From the NCBI RefSeq assembly GCF_014698235.1, contig NZ_JACJSP010000011.1:62001-126000 (forward strand): a stretch of 64,000 nucleotides of DNA, written 5' to 3'. Positions 21,713-32,565 of the stretch are shown here, piece after piece. The notes under the pieces were generated by a model, which had not been told where the DNA came from, made no database searches, and worked only from the letters and a program-made list of their open reading frames with translations. How positions within the stretch are numbered: position 1 is the first letter of the stretch; each line of letters opens with the position of its first letter. The DNA comes from Limnothrix sp. FACHB-406. GTDB taxonomy: Bacteria > Cyanobacteriota > Cyanobacteriia > CACIAM-69d. The translations under genes and the position numbers were made by a program.

Positions 21713-22432
21713 ATGAGTTCGGGTCTCAAGCCCTCAACGCTCGACTTGCTCAAGCGCTTCAACCGGGCCTTTCCGCAATTTTATGAGCAGTTTGTCAGCA
21801 GTGAAATTCAACTGCAAAATCTGCGCTTGGCCTATCAACTCTACAAAACTCGCCAAGCGGTCATTGAACTGAAGCCGGAAGGGGGCAAAAGCGCACTGCA
21901 TTTTGCCTATCGCAACCAATCCTTTCTGCTCAGTGACATTTTTGGGGTGCTGGCGGCCTATGGCCTGACGATCCACAGCTTGAGCCTTTACGGGCAAATC
22001 CACCCGCCGATGCTGGTGTTCATCAAGTTGGTGGTGTCTCGGGGCAGCAAGGCTCTGACGGAGAAGACTTCGGAAAATGTTTGCCGCGCCATTCGTGAAG
22101 CGCTGGCTGGCCACTTCGAGGTGGAAGAGATGCTGGCGGTGGAATTCAACCTGGATGCGGGGTTGGAGCAGGTGGAAACGGAGTTCTATGTGGATCCGGT
22201 GTTCCATTTGCCCGCTCTGTTGATTGAGGCGGATAACCAGCCGGGGTTGTTCTACAAGGTGATGTATGCCATCTGGCAAGAGGATCTGCTGGTGGTGAAT
22301 GCCAATTTGCTGGTGTGGCGGGGACGAACAAGGCTGATTTTGTATCTACTGGGCCCCAATGAGAGCTTGATTCCAGAATATCTGGGTCAACGAATTGCGG
22401 AAGGGGTTCGTCAACGTCTGATGGGGTGCTAA
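21713..22432 (+). CDS. ACT-domain-like regulatory protein
   Basis: A 239-residue protein from the ATG at 21713 (a GTG at 21689 is also possible). After an N-terminal helical segment there are two regions with ACT-like beta-alpha-beta pattern: about 55-140 (LHFAYRNQSFLLSDIFGVLAAYGLTIHSL...) and about 165-235 (ALLIEADNQPGLFYKVMYAIW...VVNANL). The second resembles GlnD-type ACT repeats (DxPGLLxxI). No nucleotidyltransferase or HD domain is present, so it is a stand-alone sensor-like protein. Ligand unknown. A hairpin follows the stop, and hetR lies downstream. Confidence 0.6.
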   Translation: MSSGLKPSTLDLLKRFNRAFPQFYEQFVSSEIQLQNLRLAYQLYKTRQAVIELKPEGGKSALHFAYRNQSFLLSDIFGVLAAYGLTIHSLSLYGQIHPPMLVFIKLVVSRGSKALTEKTSENVCRAIREALAGHFEVEEMLAVEFNLDAGLEQVETEFYVDPVFHLPALLIEADNQPGLFYKVMYAIWQEDLLVVNANLLVWRGRTRLILYLLGPNESLIPEYLGQRIAEGVRQRLMGC

Positions 22433-22445
22433 GTTGGAAGCCCAA

Positions 22446-22473
22446 GGGGAATCACCCATCCGGGTATTTCCCC
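22446..22473 (+). terminator. Hairpin after the ACT-domain gene
   Basis: GGGGAA..ACCC (22446-22457) pairs with GGGT..TTCCCC (22462-22473) around a four-base loop, with a small internal bulge and no T tract. It lies 14 bases past the stop. Confidence 0.45.
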
Positions 22474-22750
22474 CCCAATCTCTGACGATCGCCCTTGGCC
22501 GTCTCAGAGTACCAATGGCACAATGGGGCGATTATTAGAAATTTCCTTCCTGAAGGGGAAATGGGGGCGTTCAGGCGGCGCTGGCGGTTGACTTTACCGG
22601 TTTTTTGGGCCGGTGGGTCTGCGCAGGTTGCTTTGAAGGTCAGTTGCTCGATCGGGTGGCGTTTTTGGCGCGATCGCGATCGGTGATTGTTCCGCGTTTG
22701 CCCATGAAAGCGCTCCCGTGAAAGTTCTATTGAAGCTGGTCTGATATTGA

Positions 22751-23719
<969 letters not shown>

Positions 23720-23723
23720 ATCT

Positions 23724-25016
23724 CTAAGACACAGATGAGCCTTTCAGGGGCTTAATTCGGCCATTGGCATCGGGCTTGACCGGCTCAAATAGTTGGTGGG
23801 CGGTGGCGAAGGAACCGTAGCGATCGGGGTTGGCCGCAATTGCCGCTTGCAAACAACTGGCGGCGCGATCGAGAGCCGTTTGGCGTTCCCAGTCACTGCA
23901 ATCCGATCGCTGGGTTTGCAGCAGGTAGCAACAGGCCTGGCAAAATTGCAACTCCGGTAATGATAGGCCGCGTTCGGCTGCCTTCAAGTAGCTCATCAGG
24001 GCCGCTTCCGGTTGCCGCAGCCGGAGTTGTGCCAGGCCGCGGTTATACCAAGGGGTGGGCTTGGTGGGATCTCGCTTGATCGTTTCGTCGTAGCTTTTAA
24101 TCGCCGCTTGTAATTGCCCGATCGAGAAGAGGGCATTGCCCCGATCGTACCAAGCATTAGGTTGTTCAGGGTTCAGGGTCAAGGAGAGGTCATAGCTGGC
24201 GATCGCCTCCCGAATGCGCCCCAACTGCCGCATCAGGCGGCCGCGATAGTACCAGGTATCCGCATCGGCCGCGTCAAAGGTAATGGCTTTTTGGTAGCTT
24301 TCGAGGGCCCCTGCCAAATCACCTGCCCAACGCAGGGAAATCGCGCGATTATGCCAAATATTGTGGTCGCCATCCCGCAAGCCGAGGGCCTTGTCATAGC
24401 TGGCAATGGCTTCATCGTGGCGCTTGAGATTGTCTAGGACGATCCCGCGCTGATACCAAGTGGCGGCGCTGGCGGGTTCCAATTCCAGGGATCGCTCATA
24501 GCAGGTGAGCGCCTCGCTGTCTCGATTGAGCTTGCGTAAAACCACGCCGCGATTGTGCCAGGCGCGGGGACAGGTGGGATTCAGTTCGATCGACCGACTA
24601 TAGTTATGGGCGGCCGCTTCCCAATGGCCCAGCCGGAAGTGGGTTACGCCCAAATTATTCCAAAGACGATGATCCAGTGGTGCAAAGTTCAGCGCCTTTT
24701 GATAACTGGCTAAGGCTCCCTCCAATTGCCCAGCGCCATCAAGGGCCGTGCCCCGGTTATACCAATAGTGGGGATTTTGCGGCTCCAGCACCAACGCCCG
24801 ATCGTAATAGGTGATGGCATCCTGAAGGCAGCCGGTGCGAGCCAGGGCATTGCCGCAGTCATTCCACAGGGCACTGCAATTGGGAGCGAGGCTAATCGCC
24901 TGGCCAAACAGCTCGATCGCCTCTGTCCATTGCCCCGATCGACAAAGCCCTAGGGCCAAGGTGTAGGATTCCAGGGCAGCAGGCTGGAGAGCAGTGGTGG
25001 CATCGGGGGAATTCAC
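23724..25016 (-). CDS. Tetratricopeptide-repeat protein
   Basis: About eleven consecutive 34-residue TPR units (for example WYNRGTALDGAGQLEGALASYQKAL and WHNRGVVLRKLNRDSEALTCYERSL, quoted as unit hallmarks W-x-N-R-G and A-x-x-x-Y-x-x-A-L), with no catalytic domain, signal peptide or transmembrane segment. It should serve as a protein-binding scaffold. I prefer the GTG at 25016 (MNSPDATTALQPAALESY); the frame extends to a TTG at 25121 through low-conservation sequence. It converges on hetR with a 4-base gap between the stops. Confidence 0.85.
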   Translation of the reverse strand: MNSPDATTALQPAALESYTLALGLCRSGQWTEAIELFGQAISLAPNCSALWNDCGNALARTGCLQDAITYYDRALVLEPQNPHYWYNRGTALDGAGQLEGALASYQKALNFAPLDHRLWNNLGVTHFRLGHWEAAAHNYSRSIELNPTCPRAWHNRGVVLRKLNRDSEALTCYERSLELEPASAATWYQRGIVLDNLKRHDEAIASYDKALGLRDGDHNIWHNRAISLRWAGDLAGALESYQKAITFDAADADTWYYRGRLMRQLGRIREAIASYDLSLTLNPEQPNAWYDRGNALFSIGQLQAAIKSYDETIKRDPTKPTPWYNRGLAQLRLRQPEAALMSYLKAAERGLSLPELQFCQACCYLLQTQRSDCSDWERQTALDRAASCLQAAIAANPDRYGSFATAHQLFEPVKPDANGRIKPLKGSSVS

Positions 25017-25337
25017 AGGATTGTTTCCATCCCAAAAGCGCGTTGAGGGCAGCTTGGAGCAGGGGGGAGCGTGGCCAACCCCCGTAGGCTGGCTAGGGTA
25101 TTCTGTGGCCCTTGGGGGCAATCCAAACAGAAAATTAGCTTCATTCTACGTGGGCATTTTACGTGGGATCTCGGAGGGGCGCTTGTTCGTGCAACGGAAT
25201 TTCACAGCCATCACCCCTAGCTTGGGTTAGGTTGCCCTGGGGTTGGTGTGCCCAGCAACCGAAGATTTCGGTTCGAGACGGCCGGCCGGTTCAGTCGGCT
25301 AGTTCGTCTATTGTTTCAACTGTTTCAACGATTGATA
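25017..25337. other. Intergenic region between divergent TPR and nanE genes
   Basis: About 320 bases, possibly partly coding if the TPR protein starts at 25121. It holds TTGTTTCAACTGTTTCAACG (25312-25331), a 10-bp direct repeat TGTTTCAAC close to the nanE start. No other feature seen. Confidence 0.4.
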
Positions 25338-26042
25338 ATGTTCATGTTAGGGGTTGAGCCGGTGATAACACAATTGCGTGGTGGTTTGGTCGTGTCTTGC
25401 CAGGCCCCGATCGATTCCCCCCTGCGGGATCCTCAGATCATTGCCACCATGGCCCAAGCGGCTGTGTTGCGGGGGGCGGTGGGTATCCGTTTAGACAGTC
25501 CCGAGCATGTGATGGCAACCCGATCGCGCTTGGGGGCCGATGTACCAATTATTGGCCTTTGGAAGCAGGTGCTACACGGCTCCTCGGTTTACATCACGCC
25601 ACGCTTTGCCGATGCCGCCGCGATCGCCGCCGCCGGGGCCGACATCATCGCCATTGATGCCACCCTGCGATCGCGCCCCGAAGGGGACACCGCCGCCCAA
25701 CTGATCGATCGCATCCATCAGGAATTGGGGAAACCGGTGATGGCCGACATTGACACCTGGGAAGCGGCCGAAGCCGCCGCCCAAGCGGGAGCTGACTTGG
25801 TGGGTACAACGCTGTATGGCTACACGGAAGCGACCCAAGATCAGACCCCGCCGGGATGGGATCTGTTAACGCAAATGGTCACGCGCCTGACAGTGCCTTG
25901 CATTTGTGAAGGGGGCATTGCTTCGCCGGCCATGGCCCGGGCTGCGATCGATCGGGGAGCCTTTGCCGTGGTTGTGGGAACTGCCATCACGGGGATCGAT
26001 CTGCAAGTGCAAGCCTATCAACGGGCGATCGCCCTGGAGTAG
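25338..26042 (+). CDS. nanE: N-acetylmannosamine-6-phosphate 2-epimerase
   Basis: TIM-barrel epimerase converting ManNAc-6-P to GlcNAc-6-P. The 234-residue length is normal. Family segments are LRGGLVVSCQAPIDSPL, the barrel lysine strand IIGLWKQV, IIAIDATLRSRP, VMADIDTWEAA and the phosphate-binding CEGGIASPA/VVVGTAITG. ATG at 25338 was chosen; 25344 is also possible. There is no sialic-acid lyase, kinase or transporter beside it, so it may serve amino-sugar recycling rather than sialic acid use. Confidence 0.92.
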   Translation: MFMLGVEPVITQLRGGLVVSCQAPIDSPLRDPQIIATMAQAAVLRGAVGIRLDSPEHVMATRSRLGADVPIIGLWKQVLHGSSVYITPRFADAAAIAAAGADIIAIDATLRSRPEGDTAAQLIDRIHQELGKPVMADIDTWEAAEAAAQAGADLVGTTLYGYTEATQDQTPPGWDLLTQMVTRLTVPCICEGGIASPAMARAAIDRGAFAVVVGTAITGIDLQVQAYQRAIALE

Positions 26043-26163
26043 TCTGAACAGTTTGTTGGGGCTGAGCTGGATTGTTTCGATCGCCTCGATCGCCTCCGAA
26101 ATTCACGGCGGGATCTCGGTTCCAGTCGCTTGCGGATCCCCAAGATTCCACCCCTAAGAGTAA

Positions 26164-26188
26164 TGGGGCGATCGAACAGATCGCCCCA
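26164..26188. terminator. Hairpin between convergent nanE and DAHP synthase genes
   Basis: A perfect 10-bp stem TGGGGCGATC/GATCGCCCCA with a 5-base loop. It has no T tract on either side. Its location between convergent genes suggests a two-way terminator. Confidence 0.55.
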
Positions 26189-26321
26189 TCACTTCACAAT
26201 TGAATTTCAGGCAAAGAGTTCATCACACCCGATTCAACGGGATTGAACCCGATCGGGCTGGGCTGGACTCGGTTGAACCCAAATCACCGCCCGGCCCGAC
26301 TCATCACATGGCAACGGTTAG

Positions 26322-27386
26322 CTACACCAACGCAGGCACAGCCGCCGGAGTGGGCCACCGCTTCAGGGCCCGGCCAAATTCCGCCAACTCCACCATCAAC
26401 GCATCGAACTGATCCGGAGTCAGGGATTGGGGCCCATCCGACAGGGCCTTCTTCGGATTCGGGTGGACTTCAATCATCAGCGAATCACAGCCCACAGCCA
26501 TCGATCCCTTGGCCATCGTGGGTACGAAGTGGGCCCAGCCCGTGCCGTGGCTAGGATCCACCATAATCGGCAAGTGGGTGAGGCGGCGCAGTACCGGCAC
26601 AGCAGCCAGATCCAGATGGTTGCGGGTGTATTGGCGATCGAACGTGCGAATGCCGCGCTCGCAGAGGATCACGTTCGGGTTGCCCGCCGCCATGATGTAT
26701 TCCGCGGCCATCAACCATTCCTCGATCGTGGCAGACATCCCCCGCTTCAGCAGCACCGGCTTATCTTGGGCCCCAATCTGCTTCAGCAGCGAGAAGTTCT
26801 GCATATTGCGGGCCCCCACTTGCAGCACATCCGCCACTTCGTAGATCTTTTCGATGTCGGCCGTGTCCATCACCTCCGTGATGATCCCCAATCCGGACGC
26901 ATCCCGAGCCGCCGCCAACAGTTCCAAAGCACTTTCACCATGGCCCTGGAACGCATAGGGCGAAGTCCGAGGCTTGAAGGCCCCACCCCGCAGGAATTGG
27001 GCCCCGGCTGCCTTGACTCGCAGGGCCGTTTCCACAATCATTTCCTCGTTTTCCACGGAGCAAGGGCCCGCCACCACCGCGATCGGGTGGTTTTCGCCAA
27101 TCGTTACCGGGCCGTTGGGGGTAGGAATCGTAACCTCGCTGGCTTCCCCGTGGCGATATTCCCGGCTGGCCCGCTTGAACGGCTGTTCCACCCGCAGCAC
27201 CTGTTCAATCCAGGGGCTAATTTCTTCCATCCGTTCGGGATCCATGCTGGCCGTGTCGCCCACCAGACCCAGCACCACCTTATGTTTCCCGACGATTTTT
27301 TCGGGATCCAAGCCCCAGCTCTTGAACTCGTCCGCAACGCGATCGATCTCTTCAGCGGGTGCGCCCGCACGCATCACAATGATCAT
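26322..27386 (-). CDS. aroF: 3-deoxy-7-phosphoheptulonate synthase
   Basis: First step of the shikimate pathway, joining PEP and erythrose-4-phosphate. The 354-residue type Ibeta enzyme has an N-terminal ferredoxin-like (FL) regulatory domain (about 1-75, MIIVMRAGAPAEEIDRVADE) and a barrel with VVAGPCSVEN, RGGAFKPRTSPYAFQG, PVLLKRGMSATIEEW and PIMVDPSHGTG. The FL domain suggests feedback by an aromatic amino acid or prephenate. Monocistronic, convergent with nanE. Confidence 0.96.
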   Translation of the reverse strand: MIIVMRAGAPAEEIDRVADEFKSWGLDPEKIVGKHKVVLGLVGDTASMDPERMEEISPWIEQVLRVEQPFKRASREYRHGEASEVTIPTPNGPVTIGENHPIAVVAGPCSVENEEMIVETALRVKAAGAQFLRGGAFKPRTSPYAFQGHGESALELLAAARDASGLGIITEVMDTADIEKIYEVADVLQVGARNMQNFSLLKQIGAQDKPVLLKRGMSATIEEWLMAAEYIMAAGNPNVILCERGIRTFDRQYTRNHLDLAAVPVLRRLTHLPIMVDPSHGTGWAHFVPTMAKGSMAVGCDSLMIEVHPNPKKALSDGPQSLTPDQFDALMVELAEFGRALKRWPTPAAVPALV

Positions 27387-27639
27387 GATTGAAGCCTCTG
27401 TTGATGGGATTTTGAGCGTTTTTAGGAGTGTAGCCAGGCTAGCTGGCAGACCAAAGCCGCGATCGAAACGCCGCCAGGCCCCCCACGCGCTTGCCCAAGC
27501 CCCGCCGTCGAACTGATAACACCACCTGCGTTCCTGACACCCTTGCCCCCGCTAACCCGTTACGGATTGGATCCCACATCCCTAAAGCGCGCGGAGCCGC
27601 CAGGTATCCTGGCAGCCCCGTTCGTCCTCTCTAGTGTAA

Positions 27640-28182
27640 TTAAGATTTTTCTTTGTTTCGGGCTGACTGGGCTGCTCGCCAACCTTCAACCATTCGGCCA
27701 AAGTTCACCCGAAACTCCCCGATTCCCCACAAGCTGCCTGGCGCTGTTTCGTCCCATGACGAAGACAACACCCCATAGCTCAAACCCAACACCCCCAGCA
27801 CCAGGAATCCCAAACTGGACGAAAAAACCAGCACGGTGGGTAAATGGACTTCCGTTCGCGTGTTGACAAAGTAGGCCCCGATGAAGCTGGCAAAGCTCAA
27901 GACCGTCGGGACACCACAAAACACCGCCATCCGTTTGGCCATGCGCTTACTCACCGAATCGGGAATCGCCATTTCCGATCGCGTGTAGACCCGTTTGGGA
28001 GCGGAGTCCGGCTGGGTGGTTTGGGCGGGCTTGGCTTTGGTGGAGGGAGGCAGCGGGTTCAGCTTGCGCGGAGCCGGTGTCGTCGCAGGGGTTGGCTCGG
28101 ATTCAGCCTTGGCCTTGCGGCGTTTTCCCGGTTCAAAGGGCAAGCGATCGCGCGGCGATGGAGAGGGAGGCTCGCCTGACAC
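27640..28182 (-). CDS. PAM68-family photosystem II assembly protein
   Basis: A 180-residue member of the PAM68 (DUF3464) family, which assists photosystem II assembly in thylakoids. The N-terminal half is Pro/Lys/Thr-rich and disordered after the family start LPFEPGKRRK. The core begins IPDSVSKRMAKRMAVFCGVP, has two transmembrane helices (about 92-112 and 118-140), and ends LGLSYGVLSSSWDE...FRVNFGRMVEGWR. It starts at a GTG 15 bases after the rpsO stop, so the two share a transcript. Confidence 0.93.
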   Translation of the reverse strand: MSGEPPSPSPRDRLPFEPGKRRKAKAESEPTPATTPAPRKLNPLPPSTKAKPAQTTQPDSAPKRVYTRSEMAIPDSVSKRMAKRMAVFCGVPTVLSFASFIGAYFVNTRTEVHLPTVLVFSSSLGFLVLGVLGLSYGVLSSSWDETAPGSLWGIGEFRVNFGRMVEGWRAAQSARNKEKS

Positions 28183-28197
28183 GATGGATAGCGCTCC

Positions 28198-28467
28198 CTA
28201 ACCGCGAATGCCGAGTTTCTTGATCAGCGCTTGGTAACGCTCACGATCCTGCTTCAGGATGTAAGCCAGCAGGCGCTTACGGCGACCGATGATTTGCAGC
28301 AGACCACGACGAGAGGCGTGATCTTTCTTGTTCTTTTTCAGGTGTTCGCTGAGTTGCTCGACGCGCGCCGTCAACAACGCCACTTGCACATCCGCCGAGC
28401 CGGTATCGGTGCCGTGGGTTTGGAAGTCATTGATGACGGTTTGTTTGCGCTCTTGTTGCAGGGGCAT
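28198..28467 (-). CDS. rpsO: 30S ribosomal protein S15
   Basis: An 89-residue small-subunit protein that binds 16S rRNA early in assembly. Hallmarks are FQTHGTDTGSADVQVALLT, the SEHLKKNKKDHASRRGLL signature and the C-terminal LLAYILKQDRERYQALIKKLGIRG. It is first in a two-gene transcript with the PAM68-family gene. Confidence 0.98.
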   Translation of the reverse strand: MPLQQERKQTVINDFQTHGTDTGSADVQVALLTARVEQLSEHLKKNKKDHASRRGLLQIIGRRKRLLAYILKQDRERYQALIKKLGIRG

Positions 28468-28659
28468 GACGAATTTGCTTGGGTGTTGCTAAGTACAGAC
28501 AGCAGCTCTCTAGAATATCACGCTCAGACCGGAGTGCAAGGGGACGATCGCTCGATTGCGATCGCCCCCGGGTTCACAGCGGCCGGGAAGCCCAAAGCCG
28601 CCCGGAAGTTGCCTCAAAAACCCCTACAAAACCCCCTAGACCGTGATTTGGGAGACTCC

Positions 28660-30963
28660 CTAAAAGTCACCCTCGGCGCTGGCTGCGGCCGTGGCCGCAT
28701 GATCCAACTTGAGCACCAACACGCCCAACGGAGGCAAGCAGAGGTCGATCGAGTAGGGGCGATCGTGGAACCACCATTCCTCCGCCCATTTGCCCCCTAA
28801 ATTGCCCATGTTGCTGCCGCCATATTTGCGCGAATCGCTGTTGAGCACTTCGCGATAGAAGCCCAACTTGGGAACCCCCACGCGGTAATGGGAATGGGGT
28901 TGCGGCGTGAAATTACAAACCACCACCACAAAATCCTTGTAATCCTTATCCCAGCGCACAAATGAAACCACACTGTGGTTGTTGTCGCTGCAATCAATCC
29001 ACTCAAACCCTTCCTGACGGCAATCTTGGGTATAAAGGCAAGGCTCGTTGCGATAAAGCTGATTCAAATCAGTCACAAACTGCTTCAGCTTCTGATGGGG
29101 TTCGTATTGCAGCAAATGCCACTCCAAATCACCCCAAACATTCCACTCACTCCATTGGCCAAACTCCATGCTCATGAAGAGCGTTTTCTTGCCCGGGTGC
29201 GTGAACATGTAGGCATAGAGACAGCGCAAGTTAGCGAATTTTTGCCACTCATCACCGGGCACTTTTCCGAGCATATTGCTCTTGCCATGGACAATTTCAT
29301 CGTGGGACAGAGCCAGCATGAAATTCTCGCTAAAGGCGTACCAAATGCTGAAGGTGACATTGTTTTGGTGAAATTGGCGGAACCAGGGATCCATCGAGAA
29401 ATAGTCGAGGATGTCGTGCATCCAGCCCATGTTCCACTTCAAATTGAAGCCCAAGCCTCCCACATAGGTTGGCCAGGAAACCATCGGCCAAGCAGTGGAC
29501 TCTTCCGCGATCGAGAGTACGCCGGGATAGTAGCTGAACAACAGATGGTTGGTTTGCCGCAGAAAATCAGCCGCTTCAATGTTTTCTCGACCACCATATT
29601 GGTTGGGCAACCATTCCCCATTCTCGCGGCAGTAATCCAGATACAACATTGAGGCCACCGCATCCACGCGGATGCCATCAATGTGATATTTGTCGAACCA
29701 GAAAAGGGCATTAGCAACTAGGAAATTCCGCACTTCATTGCGGCCATAGTTGAAAATCAAAGTGCCCCATTCCTTGTGTTCGCCCTTGCGGGGATCGGCA
29801 TGTTCATAAAGGCAAGTGCCGTCAAACCCTGCCAAACCATGGCCATCTTTCGGGAAGTGACCGGGCACCCAATCCACAATCACACCAATGCCGTTTTGGT
29901 GGCATTGATCGACAAAATACATGAAGTCTTGAGGCGTGCCATAACGCGAGGTGACGGCGTAATAACCAATGACTTGGTAACCCCAAGATCCATCAAAGGG
30001 GTGCTCTGCTACGGGCAACAATTCCACATGGGTGAAGCCCATCTCTTTGACGTAGGGAATCAGGCGATCGGCCAGTTCTTTATAGGTCAAAAATCGAGTG
30101 CCGGGCTTCAGTTCCGCCACTGAAACCGATTCGGCCGGCGTGCCGTCGTAGTGGGTTCCGGGAAATGCAAAGTTTTCATGCAACCAGGAGCCGAGATGGA
30201 CTTCATAAACCGAAACCGGCTGTTCTAGGGGCGCGGTGTGGCGGCGCTTGTCCATCCAATCGTTGTCGCTCCACTGGTAGTGATCCAGGTTGGCCACGAT
30301 CGAGGCAGTTTTGGGGCGCACTTCCTGCTGGAATCCGTAGGGATCGCTCTTTTCGTAAATGTGCCCTTCCCAGTTTTTGATCTCGAATTTGTAGGGATCT
30401 CCTGCTTTCACGCCGGGGATGAACAAATCCCAAACGCCGCCGTCCATTTTCCGCATTTGGTGCTTGCGGCCGTCCCAGTAGTTGAAATCGCCCAAGACGG
30501 AAACATTACGCGCGTTGGGGGCCCAAACGGCGAAGTAAACACCGCTGACTCCTTCAATTTCCGTGAGGTGGGCCCCCAGTTTTTCGTAAATGCGGTGGTG
30601 ATTGCCTTCGCAAAAGAGGTGAACATCAAAATCGGTGACCAGGGGCGATCGAAAAGCGTAGGGGTCATAGAGTACCCGCTCATGCTCTCCTTCTTGGATC
30701 CGCAGTTGGTAGTTGGCGATTTCGTGACGGGTGATGGTGCACTCAAAAAAGTGCGGGTGATGCACAGAGACCATCGGCACTTCAAGACGTTCTTCGGGAA
30801 AGATCGCCCAAGCGGCGCTGGCGCTGGGCAAATAGGCCCGAATTGCCCAGGTTGTTTCACCATCTTGCTGAAGCACCAGGTGGGGGCCAAGGACTTCAAA
30901 GGGATTGTGATGATGGTTGTGAACAATCCGATCGACTTGATCTTGGGCAATGGTAGGAATCAT
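28660..30963 (-). CDS. glgB: 1,4-alpha-glucan branching enzyme
   Basis: GH13 enzyme that introduces alpha-1,6 branches in glycogen. The 767-residue product has a CBM48-type N-terminal domain ([21 protein letters not shown]), then the catalytic barrel with DWVPGHFP, the nucleophile in [10 protein letters not shown], the acid/base Glu in SIAEEST and the transition-state Asp in [10 protein letters not shown], and a C-terminal beta domain. The ATG at 30963 gives the normal [14 protein letters not shown] start; the frame runs on upstream through hydrophobic, repeat-encoded sequence that is not family-like. Confidence 0.97.
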   Translation of the reverse strand: MIPTIAQDQVDRIVHNHHHNPFEVLGPHLVLQQDGETTWAIRAYLPSASAAWAIFPEERLEVPMVSVHHPHFFECTITRHEIANYQLRIQEGEHERVLYDPYAFRSPLVTDFDVHLFCEGNHHRIYEKLGAHLTEIEGVSGVYFAVWAPNARNVSVLGDFNYWDGRKHQMRKMDGGVWDLFIPGVKAGDPYKFEIKNWEGHIYEKSDPYGFQQEVRPKTASIVANLDHYQWSDNDWMDKRRHTAPLEQPVSVYEVHLGSWLHENFAFPGTHYDGTPAESVSVAELKPGTRFLTYKELADRLIPYVKEMGFTHVELLPVAEHPFDGSWGYQVIGYYAVTSRYGTPQDFMYFVDQCHQNGIGVIVDWVPGHFPKDGHGLAGFDGTCLYEHADPRKGEHKEWGTLIFNYGRNEVRNFLVANALFWFDKYHIDGIRVDAVASMLYLDYCRENGEWLPNQYGGRENIEAADFLRQTNHLLFSYYPGVLSIAEESTAWPMVSWPTYVGGLGFNLKWNMGWMHDILDYFSMDPWFRQFHQNNVTFSIWYAFSENFMLALSHDEIVHGKSNMLGKVPGDEWQKFANLRCLYAYMFTHPGKKTLFMSMEFGQWSEWNVWGDLEWHLLQYEPHQKLKQFVTDLNQLYRNEPCLYTQDCRQEGFEWIDCSDNNHSVVSFVRWDKDYKDFVVVVCNFTPQPHSHYRVGVPKLGFYREVLNSDSRKYGGSNMGNLGGKWAEEWWFHDRPYSIDLCLPPLGVLVLKLDHAATAAASAEGDF

Positions 30964-30979
30964 AGGGCGATCTTTTAAA

Positions 30980-31018
30980 ACAACAGTCGAAAACAGTGGT
31001 CGAAAACAACAGTCGAAA
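30980..31018. repeat. 13-bp tandem repeat, three units
   Basis: ACAACAGTCGAAA, ACAGTGGTCGAAA, ACAACAGTCGAAA in a row, just upstream of the glgB start. Confidence 0.85.
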
Positions 31019-31278
31019 AACAGCGGTGACGAACAAAAGGGCGCAGACAAAAACAGCAAACGGCCACTTAGCCTGGGGAGCCACCGAGAGCCGTTTGGGG
31101 GCCGAAACTTGGGCGATCGCGCGCCCAGTGCCAGCGGCCACCATTTACCTTCAGGAGCGTCTGCGGAATGGCTGAGACCTGCACAGTAACTGGGTTAGGG
31201 TTACCAAAAGCGTTTAACAAGGGGCTATTAGCAGGAGGCTTTCAATGGTTGGTTTCCGAGGGGAATTCTCAGTTTTTC

Positions 31279-31369
31279 GGGGTTAATTCTCGGGGCTGAT
31301 TCTTGGAGTTAATTCTCGGGGTTAATTCTTGGGGTGAGTTTTCAGGGCTAATTCTCGGGGTTAATTTTC
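31279..31369. repeat. 13-bp tandem repeat, seven units
   Basis: Seven consecutive 13-base units with consensus GGGGTTAATTCTC and one to four changes each. The array lies about 315 bases upstream of glgB. Confidence 0.85.
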
Positions 31370-31507
31370 AGGAGGACGTTTCAAGGGAGCTGGTCAAAAA
31401 CGCTTGATCAAAAGGGGTATTCATTGCGATCGATGAGTGTTTGTCAACCATTAGCAACAGAAATTTGCACAGGGTTGCACAGACCATAGCAAATGGCTGC
31501 TGTTGTC

Positions 31508-32086
31508 TCAAGGGCGATCGGGGGCCTGGTAGTCGCCAGATTTGCCGCCGGTTTTGGTAATCAGCCGCACGGCCTCAATTTGCATTGACTTTTCTAGCGC
31601 CTTTGCCATGTCGTAAAGGGTCAAGGCGGCTACCGATGCGGCCGTGAGCGCTTCCATCTCTACGCCCGTTTCGGCTTTGGTTTTCACGTTGGCTTGGATG
31701 ATGTAGCCCGGAAGGGCGCGATCGGGCGTGAGGGTGACCTGCACCTTGCTCAGGGGCAAGGGATGACAAAGGGGAATGAGGTTAGCCGTTTGTTTTGCGG
31801 CCATGATTCCGGCAATGCGGGCCGTCCCCAGCACGTCTCCTTTGGGGGCATTGCCAGACTCGATCGCCGCGAGGGTGGCGGGCAGCATTCGGACACGCGC
31901 TTCGGCCAGGGCTTCCCGCGTGGTGGCCGTCTTGGCGGAAATGTCCACCATTCTGGCTTCACCGCTGCCGTCCAGGTGGGTGAGCGAAGGGGCGGCCACG
32001 GCTCGATCGCCCCCCCCAGCGGCCAAATCAACGGCAGTGGCTGGGTTTGGCCCTCGCTCCAAAAAATTTTGGTCGAGACTTGTCAT
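31508..32086 (-). CDS. moaC: Cyclic pyranopterin monophosphate synthase MoaC
   Basis: Second step of molybdenum-cofactor synthesis. The 192-residue protein has [18 protein letters not shown], the central [26 protein letters not shown] signature and [19 protein letters not shown] with the catalytic lysine in the KALEKSM helix. An N-terminal extension of about 45 residues precedes the family start MVDIS. No other moa gene is beside it. Confidence 0.96.
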   Translation of the reverse strand: MTSLDQNFLERGPNPATAVDLAAGGGDRAVAAPSLTHLDGSGEARMVDISAKTATTREALAEARVRMLPATLAAIESGNAPKGDVLGTARIAGIMAAKQTANLIPLCHPLPLSKVQVTLTPDRALPGYIIQANVKTKAETGVEMEALTAASVAALTLYDMAKALEKSMQIEAVRLITKTGGKSGDYQAPDRP

Positions 32087-32145
32087 GCTCCGGATAACCT
32101 GTGCTATGATTGTTCGGCGCTAAACGGTTAACCGCCGTCGAGCTA

Positions 32146-32218
32146 GGGCGTGTAGCTCAGTGGATAGAGCACGTGACTACGGATCACGGTGTCGGGGGTT
32201 CGAATCCCTCCTCGCCCG
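32146..32218 (+). tRNA. trnR: tRNA-Arg(ACG)
   Basis: A 73-base cloverleaf. Anticodon stem CGTGA/TCACG encloses CTACGGA, giving ACG. The T arm is GGGGGTTCGAATCCC. Position 6-67 of the acceptor stem is a T-T mismatch. This is the substrate class of TadA (10973-11563). Confidence 0.95.
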
Positions 32219-32565
32219 TTTCAAGAAAACAATACGCTAAAAAGCTCTGGTTCTAAGAACTTTTGCAGTTTTGAGTTTCGGGATTCTCGCGATCCCGCTG
32301 AAATCGGTTGGGTCAGTCAGACTGAGTTTCTGACGAGATAGACCGGGCCTCAGCAAGCCGAGCCTCAGCAAGTCGAGCACCTGAGTTTTGGTTGGGCTGT
32401 TCCTTGGCTCGATCCAGGAACCGAACCAGCGCACAGCGGCATCCCCAGCCCAATGGATCAGAGATGATTTAAAATCCCTGATCGCAAAGGACTGGATTGG
32501 ATTCCATTCCCGAGCCAAGGTTGGGCGATCGGGATGTTGGAGCCATGCAAAGCGCCGAAGTTAGC
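32219..32565. other. Intergenic region after tRNA-Arg
   Basis: About 350 bases between tRNA-Arg (plus) and the end of the DUF2996 gene (minus). It includes a 15-bp tandem repeat, GCCTCAGCAAGCCGA / GCCTCAGCAAGTCGA (32347-32361 and 32362-32376). No gene seen. Confidence 0.5.

Larger units (their letters stand above)
30964..31507. other. Intergenic region with two blocks of 13-bp repeats
   Basis: About 540 bases between moaC and glgB, both on the minus strand. It carries two separate tandem arrays with the same unit length but unrelated sequence (30980-31018 and 31279-31369). No open frame of note. Confidence 0.6.

Noticed and set aside
30964-31059. Upstream extension of glgB
   Set aside because: It is encoded by 13-bp repeat DNA and adds a Cys/Phe-rich leader unknown in branching enzymes.
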